A DNA stretch of 64,000 bases from Ferrovibrio sp. (GCF_017994015.1 NZ_JAGOLP010000003.1:62001-126000); one strand, 5' to 3'. Counted from the stretch's first letter, positions 55,138 to 64,000 are shown. Notes: a model not told the origin generated them from the letters alone. Numbers and translations are program-made.

Positions 55138-56694
55138 TCAATTCTGGCGCGGGCCAAAGCCGCCGCCGCCGCCGGTTTCTATTTCCACCAGATCGCCCGG
55201 CTGCAATACCAATTGCCCACTAGGCTCAATCGCCTTGCCGTTGATGGCGAAGCCTGCTGCAGCGCCCGCCTCGCCGCCGAGCAGGCCCGGCGCCGGCTTT
55301 TTGATGCGGTTGACCATGAAGGATGAGATCGCCATGCCGTCGCCGCGCATGCGGAAGGCAAAGCGGATGCCGTCGCCGCCATTCCGCGCACCTCGGCCAC
55401 CGGAACCATGGCGGATTTCACGGCATAACACTTCCAGCGGCGCCTGACTTTCCAGCACTTCAATCGGCGTGTTGGAAAGATTACTCGGGAAGCTGATGGC
55501 GGAAAGACCGTGATGGCGCGCACTGGCACCGGCACCGGCACCGAGAAAACCGGAAACCGAATAACGTCGGCCACTGCCGAGGCCGGCCACCTGCATGTTG
55601 TTGGACGGCGAGCCGGGCGTGGCCTGTACCCGATCCGGCAAGGCTTGCGCCATGGCGCCCATGATCGCCGGCGGCAGCAGATGGCCGATCATGCCGCGTG
55701 CGCCGCAGGGCGCCGGCCGGGTCGGGTTGAGGATCGAGCCTTCCGGCGCCGAAATGCGGATCGGCAGAAAACTGCCTTCGTTATTCGGAATCCACGGGGC
55801 GAACAATGCCTTCAGCGCATAGGCGCTATAGGCATAGGTGTAGTTCATCACCGTGTTGATGGCCAGATTCACCTGAGCACTTGAGCCGGTGTAATCCACG
55901 CTCACTTCATCGCCCAACACCGTCACCTTGCAGGCAATGGTGATAACACCGCCCGGCATTTCGGCCGGGCCATCATTCTCCACCACATATTCATAAACCC
56001 CATCGGGCGTAGCCCTGATGGCATCTCGCATCGCGGTTTCGGTGCGCTGGCAGACCTCGTCGGTCAATTGTTCAAAATCGATACCGGTTTCATCAAGCAG
56101 GCCGCAGAGCAATTCGCCCAAGGATGTGCAGCATGAAACCTGCGCCCAGATATCGCCCATGGTTTCATCCGGCAGCCGCACATTGGTCTGGATCATTTCC
56201 ACCAGCACGTCATTCTGCACGCCGGCATGCAGGATGCGCATCGGCGGAATCTGCAACCCTTCCTCGAATAATTCGCGGTTGGCGGGATTACGCAGCCGAC
56301 CGCCAATATCCGGCAAATGGCTGACCACGCCAGCAAAGCCGACAATCGCGCCTTTATGCACAATCGGCATCACCAGGGTGGCATCATTGAGATGCCCGGT
56401 GGCGAGCCAGGGATCGTTGGTGATGTAGGCATCACCATCCTGCATGGTATCGATGCCGAATTTGGCAATGAAGCTGCGCACCGTTGCCGGCACCGTTGAA
56501 ATGAAGGACGGGATGCTCTGCGAGGATTGCACCACATTGCGGCCACGCCGATCCGTCAGCACCACGGCATAATCGTTGGCTTCACGCACCAGGGTGGAAA
56601 ACGAGGTGCGCACAAAAGTGGCCGCCGCCTCGTCCACCATGCTGATCAGGCGGGTCCAGAGGATTTCCAGGGTGATCGGATCGATATTCTGCAT
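55138..56694 (-). CDS. hyuB: Hydantoinase B/oxoprolinase-type subunit (HyuB)
   Basis: A 518-residue HyuB-family protein: DPITLEILWTRLISMVDEAAATFVRTSFSTLVREANDYAVVLTD at the start, FGIDTMQDGDAYITNDPWLATGHLNDATLVMPI, IGGRLRNPANRELFEEGLQIPP, DYTGSSAQVNLAINTVMNY and a Gly-rich end GDLVEIETGGGGGFGP. With HyuA it forms ATP-dependent hydantoinases, oxoprolinases or ketone carboxylases. It starts two bases after the HyuA stop. Which reaction applies is unknown. Confidence 0.93.
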   Translation of the reverse strand: MQNIDPITLEILWTRLISMVDEAAATFVRTSFSTLVREANDYAVVLTDRRGRNVVQSSQSIPSFISTVPATVRSFIAKFGIDTMQDGDAYITNDPWLATGHLNDATLVMPIVHKGAIVGFAGVVSHLPDIGGRLRNPANRELFEEGLQIPPMRILHAGVQNDVLVEMIQTNVRLPDETMGDIWAQVSCCTSLGELLCGLLDETGIDFEQLTDEVCQRTETAMRDAIRATPDGVYEYVVENDGPAEMPGGVITIACKVTVLGDEVSVDYTGSSAQVNLAINTVMNYTYAYSAYALKALFAPWIPNNEGSFLPIRISAPEGSILNPTRPAPCGARGMIGHLLPPAIMGAMAQALPDRVQATPGSPSNNMQVAGLGSGRRYSVSGFLGAGAGASARHHGLSAISFPSNLSNTPIEVLESQAPLEVLCREIRHGSGGRGARNGGDGIRFAFRMRGDGMAISSFMVNRIKKPAPGLLGGEAGAAAGFAINGKAIEPSGQLVLQPGDLVEIETGGGGGFGPRQN

Positions 56695-56696
56695 AA

Positions 56697-58796
56697 TCAC
56701 AGCCCCCGCAGCACAACTTCGAGCGTGCCGTCACCGAGCACAGACACGGCGGCATCATAGGCCACCACCAGGGTTGATTCCGGCTCCACCACCACCAGCG
56801 GCCCGGCCAGCTTGCTGCCTGGCGCCAGGGCATGACGATCATAAACCGGCACGCTGGCAAAACGCTTTTCGCCCGGCAGATAAAGCCTGCGGCTGCCACA
56901 GGCCACGGCTTCGGAATGGGGCGCGGCCTGCTGGGCGAAAGCATAACGCCGGTGCCTTTGCTGTGATTGCGCCACCACGCGCCAGGTCACCACTTCCGGC
57001 CGCCCACCGGGCACCGGGCGTTTGAACAGGCGGATATATTCGCGCAGGAAAACCTCCTGCAACAGCGCCTGGCTCAATTGTTCAAAACTGCAATCGCCCA
57101 GATCAACTTCCACCTTGGCACCCTGGCCCTGATAGCGCATCTCGGCGCAAAGCCGCCACTGGATATCCGCCGCCGCCACACCAACATGCGACAAATCGGC
57201 GGCAAGCGCATCGCGTGCCGCTTGCAGCCGCTGGCGCAGATCGTTCCAGTCAATGCGCTCAACGGCTTCCAGCTTGGACCAGGATTGATCAGCACGGCCC
57301 GGTGCTGCCAGGAAGCCAAGGCAGGAACCAACACCGGATGCCACCGGGCAAAGGATACGCGCGATGCGCAGCCGGCGCGCCACATCCACGGCATGCACCG
57401 GGCCGGCCCCACCGGTGGTGACAAGAGTGAAATGCCGGGCATCATGGCCGCGTTCGGCAATATGGGTGCGAGCTGCCGCTGCCATGTTTTCATTCACGAT
57501 GTCATGAATGCCCCAGGCCACGGTTTCGGCAGTCATGCCACCGAGCCGCTGACCAAGCGCAGCCAAGGCCTGCTCGGCCTTTGCCAGGCTCAGCTTCATG
57601 CGGCCGCCGAGGAAATTATCGGCATCAAGATGGCCGAGGAACAGATCTGAATCCGTCACCGTGGCATCCTTGCCGCCAAGATCGTAGCAGGCCGGGCCGG
57701 GCTCGGCGCTGGCACTATCGGGGCCGACCTGCAACAGCCCCATGCTGCTGACCCGCGCAATACTGCCGCCGCCGGCGCCGATCTCGATCAGATCAATGCT
57801 GGGGCTGACCGCCGGCAGGCCGCTGCCTTTGCGGAAGCGCCGCACGCGGGCAAATTCAAATGTATGGGTGATGGCCGGCACACCATCCACGGCCACGCAG
57901 GATTTTGCCGTGGTGCCACCCATGTCAAAAGCCAGGATATTCTTCACCTGATGAATAGCGGCACAATTGATCGCGCTCAGCACGCCGCCGGCCGGGCCCG
58001 ATTCCAGCAGCCGGATCGGAAAACGCGCCGCCTGCTCGGCCTGGGTGAAACCGCCATTCGACACCATGATGTCGAGCCGCGCTTCCAGACCTAGTTCGGT
58101 CAAGCGCCGGCTCAGCGCATTCATGTAATGCTCAACAATCGGCTGCACATAGGCATTTGCTGCCACTGTTGACATGCGCTCGTATTCGCCGATTTCGGCT
58201 GCCACTTCGGAGGAAATCGAAAAGCTGTGCTGCGGCAATGCCTGTTTCAGAAAATCACGCACCCGGCGTTCGTGCTGGCCATCAACACAGGCATGCAGGA
58301 AACACACCGCCACCGCCGCCACATCGGCCCGGGCCAGCTTGTCAGCCAGGGAGTGTAAATCGGCTTCCGGCAAAACCTGCCAGATATCGCCGCTCGGGCC
58401 GATCCGCTCGGCAACCGCAAAGCGCTGCTGCCGCTGCACCAGCGGATCGGGGAAGGAGATTTCGAGGTCATAGGTATCGTAGCGGGTCTCACGCCGGATA
58501 TCGAGCACATCCTCGGTGCCGGCAGTGACCACCAGGGCGGTCTTGACCCCCTTGCGCTCCAGCAATGTGTTGGTGATCAGCGTGGTGCCATGCACCACAC
58601 GATGCACCGCCCGGCTGCCGCCTGCCACGCCGGCCGGCAATTGCGCCAGCAGCATCTCGATCACCCGCGCGATGCCCTGGCCCGGATCGGCCGGCGTGGT
58701 CAGCGCCTTTGCTACCCAGATCGTATCGCTGGCTGCTTCCAGCATCACACCATCAGTGAAGGTGCCGCCCACATCGACGGCGATTTGATAGGTCAC
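56697..58796 (-). CDS. hyuA: Hydantoinase A/oxoprolinase-type ATPase subunit (HyuA)
   Basis: A 699-residue ASKHA-fold subunit: VDVGGTFTDGVMLEA (first phosphate loop), HGTTLITNTLLERKG, NAYVQPIVEHYM, and DMGGTTAKSCVAVDG with later VTTGGAGPVHAVDVARRLRI. It phosphorylates the substrate carbonyl so that HyuB can open or carboxylate it. The ATG overlaps the stop of the Ldh gene by four bases and its stop meets hyuB, so the two subunits are co-made. HyuAB relatives include acetophenone and acetone carboxylases as well as hydantoinases. Confidence 0.93.
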   Translation of the reverse strand: MTYQIAVDVGGTFTDGVMLEAASDTIWVAKALTTPADPGQGIARVIEMLLAQLPAGVAGGSRAVHRVVHGTTLITNTLLERKGVKTALVVTAGTEDVLDIRRETRYDTYDLEISFPDPLVQRQQRFAVAERIGPSGDIWQVLPEADLHSLADKLARADVAAVAVCFLHACVDGQHERRVRDFLKQALPQHSFSISSEVAAEIGEYERMSTVAANAYVQPIVEHYMNALSRRLTELGLEARLDIMVSNGGFTQAEQAARFPIRLLESGPAGGVLSAINCAAIHQVKNILAFDMGGTTAKSCVAVDGVPAITHTFEFARVRRFRKGSGLPAVSPSIDLIEIGAGGGSIARVSSMGLLQVGPDSASAEPGPACYDLGGKDATVTDSDLFLGHLDADNFLGGRMKLSLAKAEQALAALGQRLGGMTAETVAWGIHDIVNENMAAAARTHIAERGHDARHFTLVTTGGAGPVHAVDVARRLRIARILCPVASGVGSCLGFLAAPGRADQSWSKLEAVERIDWNDLRQRLQAARDALAADLSHVGVAAADIQWRLCAEMRYQGQGAKVEVDLGDCSFEQLSQALLQEVFLREYIRLFKRPVPGGRPEVVTWRVVAQSQQRHRRYAFAQQAAPHSEAVACGSRRLYLPGEKRFASVPVYDRHALAPGSKLAGPLVVVEPESTLVVAYDAAVSVLGDGTLEVVLRGL

Positions 58797-59869
58797 GTCT
58801 TTGCCCTCATAACCATGCCGGCGGCAGCGGTCATACTTTCCAGCAATGCCGGCGAAACAGGTATGCCATGTTGCCGGCGCTGCGCATATGTGGTGGCGGC
58901 GCGCTGGCCCGGCAGCCGCGGCTTTGCATCGGTGGCCGGCAAGCTGCGCTCGATACGGCCGGCCACAGATTCAATGGCCTGCAAGGCGGCGCTGCGACCG
59001 GCGAAGAATCCTGGATCAATGGCGAGAAAGTTATGGCTGGTGCCGCTTGGCTCCGGCCCCGGATCATGCGGATTGCGCACCTGGAAGCCGGGCCGGCCAC
59101 CGGAAAGCCCGGCGCAGAGCAATTCGATTGCCAATGCCAAGGCATAGCCTTTGGCACCGCCCATCGGCTGGATCGTGCCCAGTAGCGCAGCCTCAGCATC
59201 GGTGGTGGGCTGGCCATCCTGATCCAGCGCCCAATCGGCGGGGATCGCCGCCTTGGCCTGCGCCGCCTTGCGGATGCGGCCGCGTGCCACCACGCTGGTG
59301 GCCATGTCGATCACAATCGGTGCTGCATCGCCACGCGGAAAGGCGATAGCTAGCGGATTGGTGCCCAGGATGGCTTCACGCCCGCCCCAGGGCGCCATGG
59401 TTGGCGCGGCATTGGACAATGCGATGCCGATCAGGCCCTGTCTTGCCGCCAGTTCAACATAGAAATTTGCCGCACCAAAATGGCTGCTATTACGCACCGC
59501 ACAGGCGCCGATGCCCTGGGCCTGTGCCAGCCGGATCGCCTCGATCATCGCCTTATGCGCCGCCAGCACACCAAAACCATTCATGGCATCCAGAACACTG
59601 GCCGCCGGGCCGGTTTGGCTCAACTGCATGATCGCATTCGGCAGGATCGAGTGTTCCAGCAACCGCCGCACATAAACCGGCAGATGCGCCAGACCATGCG
59701 AATCAATGCCATGCAATTGCGCTTCCACCAAGATACCGGCGGCAAGATCGGCATCTTCCACTGTCATACCGGTAGCCGCCAGAATATCCGCCGCCAGCGC
59801 CTGCAATGGACCGGGCGCCACAACCGCCGCCATCCGCAAGCCTGCCAGTTTCTCCGCCAGATCGCTCAT
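58793..59869 (-). CDS. Ldh family (malate/L-lactate/ureidoglycolate) dehydrogenase
   Basis: A 358-residue NAD(P)-dependent dehydrogenase of the Ldh_2/YlbC type: EAQLHGIDSHGLAHLPVYVRRL with the catalytic His, ACAVRNSSHFGAANFYVELAARQGLIGIALSNAAPTMAPWGG and LIDMATSVVARGRIRKAA-type nucleotide-binding segment, then PMGGAKGYALALAIELLCAGLSG. Family members reduce or oxidise 2-hydroxy acids, opines or imines. It lies between the aminotransferase and HyuA genes. Substrate unknown. Confidence 0.92.
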   Translation of the reverse strand: MSDLAEKLAGLRMAAVVAPGPLQALAADILAATGMTVEDADLAAGILVEAQLHGIDSHGLAHLPVYVRRLLEHSILPNAIMQLSQTGPAASVLDAMNGFGVLAAHKAMIEAIRLAQAQGIGACAVRNSSHFGAANFYVELAARQGLIGIALSNAAPTMAPWGGREAILGTNPLAIAFPRGDAAPIVIDMATSVVARGRIRKAAQAKAAIPADWALDQDGQPTTDAEAALLGTIQPMGGAKGYALALAIELLCAGLSGGRPGFQVRNPHDPGPEPSGTSHNFLAIDPGFFAGRSAALQAIESVAGRIERSLPATDAKPRLPGQRAATTYAQRRQHGIPVSPALLESMTAAAGMVMRAKT

Positions 59870-59871
59870 GT

Positions 59872-60798
59872 TCAGCGCTGATAAACCGGGGTGAGCCAGC
59901 CGCGCTTGGCAGCATTCACGCCAGTGGTGGCATCAAAATAGGCCTGCTGCAATTGCATGGTGATCGGCCCGGGATTGCCGCTGCCCACCTGGATGCCATC
60001 CACATTCACCACCGGCACAACTTCCGCCGCCGAGCCGACCAGGAATAGCTCCTGCGCCGCATAAAGCTCGGTCTTGTCCATGGTGCGCTCCACCACTGGA
60101 ATGCCCATATCGCGCGCCAGCTCCATCACACTGTCGCGCGTGATGCTCTCCAGAATGCCGCTGGTCAGATCCGGTGTCACCAGCTTGCCATGCCGCACCA
60201 TGAAGATGCAGGAACCCGGCCCTTCGGCGACATGACCGGACTGGTTCATCAGAATCGCTTCGTCGTAGCCATCCTGCTTGGCCTGATAACGCGCCAGGCG
60301 GCTGTTGACATAATTGCCGCCGCATTTGATGCGCGGTGGCATGGCCGAATCCGACAGCCGCAGCCAGGCGCTGACCTGACAGCGGATACCCTTGTTGACA
60401 TTCTTATTGCGCGCCTTTTCCAGCGCCGAGATCGAATAGCTGACCGGGCCGCGCACATCCTGTTCGCCCATGCCATCCAGATAGGCGATGGTGCGGATAT
60501 GCACCGCTTCCTCGGCCTTGTTCCGGCGCAGCAATTCCAGCGTATTGGCATTGATATCCGCCGGCGAAAAAGGCGCATCGAAGCGCAGCAGTTTCATTGA
60601 CTGGAACAGCCGCTCGGTATGCTCTTCCAGGCGGAACACATACATCTGCCGCTCTTCGGCATTCCAATAGCCGCGCAGGCCCTCAAAAACCGAGAGGCCA
60701 TATTTCACCGCTGGCGACATCACATGCGTCATCGCCTCGGCATATTTCACCAGCTTGCCGTTCTGCACCATGAATTCGGGTAGAATCTTCGACATCAT
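59872..60798 (-). CDS. Class IV aminotransferase (branched-chain type)
   Basis: A 308-residue PLP enzyme of the BCAT/IlvE group: SPAVKYGLSVFEGLRGYWN, FRLEEHTERLFQSMKLL, and SDSAMPPRIKCGGNYVNSRLAR with the PLP Lys near residue 170, then HVAEGPGSCIFMVRHGKLVTPDLTSGILESITRDSVMELA. It would exchange amino groups between a branched-chain or other amino acid and 2-oxoglutarate. GAGAGG precedes the start. Being in a catabolic operon rather than with ilv genes suggests a degradative role (inference). Confidence 0.92.
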   Translation of the reverse strand: MMSKILPEFMVQNGKLVKYAEAMTHVMSPAVKYGLSVFEGLRGYWNAEERQMYVFRLEEHTERLFQSMKLLRFDAPFSPADINANTLELLRRNKAEEAVHIRTIAYLDGMGEQDVRGPVSYSISALEKARNKNVNKGIRCQVSAWLRLSDSAMPPRIKCGGNYVNSRLARYQAKQDGYDEAILMNQSGHVAEGPGSCIFMVRHGKLVTPDLTSGILESITRDSVMELARDMGIPVVERTMDKTELYAAQELFLVGSAAEVVPVVNVDGIQVGSGNPGPITMQLQQAYFDATTGVNAAKRGWLTPVYQR

Positions 60799-60823
60799 CG
60801 CCTCTCGAACAGGAATTACAAAC

Positions 60824-61222
60824 TCAGATCAATGTGAAACGCGCCACGGCCAGGTCGCCTTCGTGGCCAATCTCCAGGCAGACCGGCGCATGCAATGAAA
60901 GCTTACGGCCCGCATCGCCATTGACGATATTGGTCAGCAGCCGCGGCCCCTCATCCAGTTCCACCAGGGTCACGTCATAGGGAATGCGATGCTTGAAGGC
61001 ATCGTTATAGGCGACGTGATAGATCACCCAGCTGACAATACGGCCACGCCCGCTGGCCGGCTGCCAGGCCACATCGCGCTTGAGGCAGCAGGGGCAGGCT
61101 TCGCGCGCCGGCAGCCAGCGATGACCGCAGCTTTGGCATTGCTGATACAGCAACTGGCCGGCCTTGAGGCCATCCCAGAACGGCGCGCTGAGCGGCGTGA
61201 TATCAGGCTGCGGGAAGCTCAT
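60824..61222 (-). CDS. Zn-ribbon OB-fold protein (DUF35), thiolase partner
   Basis: A 132-residue protein with an N-terminal rubredoxin-like zinc ribbon (CQSCGHRWLPAREACPCC, four cysteines) followed by an OB fold (GRGRIVSWVIYHVAYNDAF, PYDVTLVELDEGPRLLTNIVN). DUF35 proteins bind thiolase-fold partners and can be needed for CoA-substrate binding, as with HMG-CoA synthase-like and Ltp-type aldolase complexes. Its ATG overlaps the stop of the thiolase-fold gene by four bases. It is short and complete. Confidence 0.92.
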   Translation of the reverse strand: MSFPQPDITPLSAPFWDGLKAGQLLYQQCQSCGHRWLPAREACPCCLKRDVAWQPASGRGRIVSWVIYHVAYNDAFKHRIPYDVTLVELDEGPRLLTNIVNGDAGRKLSLHAPVCLEIGHEGDLAVARFTLI

Positions 61223-62352
61223 GCGGCGGCTCCAAGAATCAGTGTGGCGTGAGTGTGCATGGTGCCGCCCTGGTTGCTGACCAGGCAGTGGCGCGCCCTG
61301 GGGATTTGCAGCACGGCATCGCCGCGCATCTGGCGTACGCCCTCGATCACCAATTGCAGGCCCGGCGTGCCGGTTTCCGACAGCAGGCCGCCGCTGGTAT
61401 TGCAGGGCAGCTGGCCATCCAGCGCCATGCCGCCAGCCGCAGCAAAAGACGCCGCCTGGCCGGGTGGGAAGAAGCCGTAATCTTCCAGCGTCAGCAGTGG
61501 CGTGACCGTGAAGCAATCATATAACTGCGCCACATCGATATCCTTGCGCGCGATGCCGGCCATGCGGAAGGCGATATCGGCTGAAACACACGCCTTGGTG
61601 CTGGTCAGCGAGGGGCGCAATTGCACATCCCAGGATTCCTGGCCCTGGCCGAAGCCGAGGATCGGCACCGCCTTGTCGATGCCGAGCGATCGGGCATGCT
61701 GGCGCGACATCACAACAATCGCAGCAGCGCCATCGGAAAGCAGGCAGCAATCATCACGCCGCAACGGTTCCACCACAAAGGGCGAAGCCATGTAATCATC
61801 CAGCGTGATCGCCTGGCGCAGATGGGCCTGCGGATTGCGCGCGCCATTGGCGCGGAAAGCCACCGCCACGGCACCAAAACATTCATCGGCGAGGTTAAAT
61901 TCCTGACGATAGCGTTGATGCACCATGGCATAGCCGGCAGCCGTGGAATACCAGCCATAAACTGCATCATCGCCGCGTGGCCGTTGATATACGCTGCGGC
62001 TGCCAGTGCGCGGCGTGTCGCCATAACAGATGATCGCCACCTGCATCAGCCCGGCTTCGATCGCCATGGCGGCATAGCTGATCAGGCCGATATTGGCAGC
62101 GCCGCCCTGATCCAGCGAAGCGCCAATATTCGGTCGCAACCCAAGCGCCTCAGCCACTTTCTGGCCATAGAGAAAGGACGGTTCGGCATTGGCCATCTTG
62201 ACCAGCACGCCATCAACCAGTTGCTTGTCGATGCCGGCGTCATTGAGCGCATTGGCACAGGCTTCCACGATCAGCGACACCCGGTCGCGGCCTGGATGTT
62301 TGCCATAGGCGGTGTTGCCGATGCCGGCAATCACGGCGGCGCCGGAGATCAT
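61219..62352 (-). CDS. Thiolase-fold SCP-x/Ltp-type protein lacking the thiolase cysteine
   Basis: A 377-residue thiolase-superfamily protein: MISGAAVIAGIGNTAYGKHPG, YCFGAVAV-type insert, DDCCLLSDGAAAIVV and AQLYDCFTVTPLLTLEDYGFFPPGQ. The acylated Cys expected near residue 90 is not present (SLDQGGAANIGLISYA), and the His of the GHP motif is replaced (GGLLSETGTPG). It therefore resembles the Ltp2-type aldolases that pair with DUF35, rather than a Claisen thiolase. The partner is encoded directly after it. The likely role is retro-aldol cleavage of a beta-hydroxyacyl-CoA (inference). Confidence 0.87.
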   Translation of the reverse strand: MISGAAVIAGIGNTAYGKHPGRDRVSLIVEACANALNDAGIDKQLVDGVLVKMANAEPSFLYGQKVAEALGLRPNIGASLDQGGAANIGLISYAAMAIEAGLMQVAIICYGDTPRTGSRSVYQRPRGDDAVYGWYSTAAGYAMVHQRYRQEFNLADECFGAVAVAFRANGARNPQAHLRQAITLDDYMASPFVVEPLRRDDCCLLSDGAAAIVVMSRQHARSLGIDKAVPILGFGQGQESWDVQLRPSLTSTKACVSADIAFRMAGIARKDIDVAQLYDCFTVTPLLTLEDYGFFPPGQAASFAAAGGMALDGQLPCNTSGGLLSETGTPGLQLVIEGVRQMRGDAVLQIPRARHCLVSNQGGTMHTHATLILGAAA

Positions 62353-63563
62353 AGCACGCCCTCCTGCTGCAAAAGCTGCAACTCGGCCGTCGCCACACCA
62401 AGCTCGGCATAAATCGCGGCATTATCGGCGGCATATTCCGGGCTGGGGCGATAGGCCGGCTGGCCCAGGCCCAGATAATGCAGCGGGCTATGGTTCACGG
62501 TGATCGGGCCATAATTCGGATGGTCAATTTCCAGCAAGGTGCCGCGCGCATGCATATGCGGATCGCGGATCACTTCATGCAGATCGCGCACCGGCGAGGA
62601 AGGCACACGAAACTGTACCAGGCGCTCGAACAGAGCATCGCGCTGGAAGCCCGCGCTCCATTGCGCCACCATGGCATCCACATCCTCCATATGCGCCACG
62701 CGCTGGCGCATGCTGGCCAGATGCGCGGCCTGCTTCAGCTCCGGCCGTCCCATCGCATCCAGCAGGGCATGCCAATGCTTGTCGCTGTTGCAGATGATCG
62801 CGATATGGCCATCACTGGTGGGGTAGACATTGTAGGGGCAGAGTGACAGGCCGCCATGGCGGTTGCCGGTGCGCAGCGGAATGTCGTCGCGCTCGCCATA
62901 GGTCATGCCGATGCTGGATGCCAGGGTGGGATACACCGTTTCCAGCATCGCCACATCAATCGCCACACCTTTGCCGGTGCGGGCGCGGCGCAGCAGCGCC
63001 GTAACCATGGCGCCATAAAGATGCACACCACCCAGGAAGTCACACAAAGCGGCACCGGAACGTACCGGCGGATTTTCCGGGAAGCCGGTGGTGCTCATCA
63101 CACCTGACATGCCCTGAACGGTCAGGTCCATTGCCGGGTAATCGCGATATGGACCAGACGCGCCATAGCCGCTGCCGCTGGCAAACACGATGGCTTCATT
63201 CCGCGCCCGCAATGCCGGGTAATCCAGGCCAAGCCGCGCCATCACGCCGGGGGCATAATTTTCCACCACCACATCGGCGGTTTTCACCAGATCGAGAAAC
63301 AATTCTCGGCCACGCGGGGCTTTCAGATTCAGCGAGACGGATTTTTTGTTGGCATTCAACATGGCAAAGGGCACGCCGGCACCGCTGCGGGCATCACGCC
63401 GGCGCAGGAATTCACCGCCCGGCGGTTCCACCTTGATCACTTCGGCACCGGCCATCGCCATCAGAAAAGTGGCATAGGGGCCATTATAGATCTGCGTCAG
63501 GTCCAGCACACGAAAGCCGGCAAGCGGCAATTCCTGTCCGGTATACTCGGTGATCCGGCTCAT
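62349..63563 (-). CDS. CaiB/BaiF family III CoA transferase (second)
   Basis: A 404-residue CoA transferase: PLAGFRVLDLTQIYNGPYATFLMAMAGAEVIKVEPPGG, NKKSVSLNLKAPRGRELFLDLVKTADVVVENYAPGVMARLGLDY and the segment DLTVQGMSGVMSTTGFPENPPVRSGAALCDFLGG with the likely catalytic Asp. The start at 63563 precedes TEYTGQELPLAGFRV; the open frame continues upstream into the hydratase gene. It overlaps the thiolase-fold gene by four bases. It would activate the acid entering this pathway. Confidence 0.92.
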   Translation of the reverse strand: MSRITEYTGQELPLAGFRVLDLTQIYNGPYATFLMAMAGAEVIKVEPPGGEFLRRRDARSGAGVPFAMLNANKKSVSLNLKAPRGRELFLDLVKTADVVVENYAPGVMARLGLDYPALRARNEAIVFASGSGYGASGPYRDYPAMDLTVQGMSGVMSTTGFPENPPVRSGAALCDFLGGVHLYGAMVTALLRRARTGKGVAIDVAMLETVYPTLASSIGMTYGERDDIPLRTGNRHGGLSLCPYNVYPTSDGHIAIICNSDKHWHALLDAMGRPELKQAAHLASMRQRVAHMEDVDAMVAQWSAGFQRDALFERLVQFRVPSSPVRDLHEVIRDPHMHARGTLLEIDHPNYGPITVNHSPLHYLGLGQPAYRPSPEYAADNAAIYAELGVATAELQLLQQEGVL

Positions 63564-63567
63564 CCGC

Positions 63568-64000
63568 TCAGCGCCCGGTGAATTTCGGCTTGCGCTTCTC
63601 GGCGAAGGCAGCCTTGGCGAGTGCGGTATCATCGGAATGATGCAGGATGCGGTTGGTAAGCTGTTCCATACGCAGCCCGGTGGCCAGATCCATGTGCCGC
63701 GACCGGATCGCCAGTTCCTTGGCCGCCTGCAATGCCAGCGGCGCATTGGCGCCAATGCGGTCGGCATACTCCTTGGCTGCGGTCGGGAGATCGGCCAGCG
63801 GCACGATCTTGTTGATCAGGCCCCAGCGCAACGCGGTTTGCGCATCAATGCTGTCGCCGGTCAGCAGCATCTCCATGGCGATGGCATAGGGCAATTGCTG
63901 CATGATGCGCTGCGTGCCGCCATTGGCGGCAATGATGCCGCGCTTCACCTCGGCCAGGCTGAAAATCGCAGTCTCGGCCGCCACGCGGATATCGGTGGCC
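63568..64000 (-). CDS. Enoyl-CoA hydratase/isomerase, C-terminal part (cut by window end)
   Basis: The C-terminal 143 or so residues of a crotonase: TDIRVAAETAIFSLAEVKRGIIAANGGTQRI, then AMEMLLTGDSIDAQTALRWGLINKIVPLADL, and the trimerisation tail HSDDTALAKAAFAEKRKPKFTGR. In crotonases the Glu of the E-V-K-x-G segment takes part in catalysis and is conserved here. The 5' end lies beyond the window. It would hydrate an enoyl-CoA to the beta-hydroxyacyl-CoA used by the thiolase-fold/DUF35 pair. Confidence 0.92.
   Translation of the reverse strand, partial: ATDIRVAAETAIFSLAEVKRGIIAANGGTQRIMQQLPYAIAMEMLLTGDSIDAQTALRWGLINKIVPLADLPTAAKEYADRIGANAPLALQAAKELAIRSRHMDLATGLRMEQLTNRILHHSDDTALAKAAFAEKRKPKFTGR

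Overview
The window is GC-rich, densely coding DNA of an alphaproteobacterium, probably of a Rhodospirillales-like lineage. This rests on a full-length cyclic beta-1,2-glucan synthase, a FixJ-type response-regulator ending, an alphaproteobacterial C-P lyase cluster and a BioR-like box; the order is inference. I see no rRNA, tRNA, insertion sequence, prophage or CRISPR array, and no gene-free stretch above about 300 bases. The largest gap is 29490-29786.

Region 1 (1-17700) is envelope and stress functions: nhaA, a 2820-residue NdvB-like glucan synthase, a degenerate OmpA-like protein, a very large CheB-CheR-PAS-histidine kinase-REC-REC-LuxR hybrid, four tiny stress or envelope genes (DUF3309, CsbD, glycine-zipper lipoprotein, BON lipoprotein) and a glyoxalase-fold protein.

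Region 2 (17750-29700) is a minus-strand operon read bioY, CoA transferase, two carboxyltransferases with a stand-alone biotin carrier between the second and the first, TAXI binding protein, fused TRAP permease, an unrecognised 12-helix membrane protein and biotin carboxylase. A GntR/FCD regulator faces the far end. The same palindromic core (ATTGT-NN-ACAAT) lies before the regulator and before bioY, so the operon looks like one regulated system for uptake, CoA activation and biotin-dependent carboxylation of an unknown organic acid.

Region 3 (29700-42460) is a phosphonate cluster: phnCDE, a divergent 2H-phosphoesterase-like DUF1045 gene, phnGHIJKLM, a PhnZ-like HD oxygenase, phnN, and divergent phnF with a clear operator. 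Next to it are a TauD/TfdA-fold gene that has lost its iron ligands and a MarR regulator.

Region 4 (42540-54290) is an amide uptake and use cluster: an AmiC-like cytoplasmic sensor, a flotillin-type protein, and a UrtABCDE-type ABC transporter whose second ATPase is fused through a Pro/Ala/Gln-rich linker to a complete amidase-signature enzyme. Then come an acyl-CoA ligase and a nicotinamidase. The ATPase-amidase fusion is the most striking single gene here, because it joins the motor of an importer to an enzyme that could hydrolyse the imported amide.

Region 5 (54283-64000) is a tightly coupled minus-strand catabolic operon: enoyl-CoA hydratase (cut by the window end), CoA transferase, a thiolase-fold protein without the thiolase cysteine plus its DUF35 partner, a class IV aminotransferase, an Ldh-type dehydrogenase, HyuA, HyuB and a BKACE enzyme. 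The substrate is not evident.
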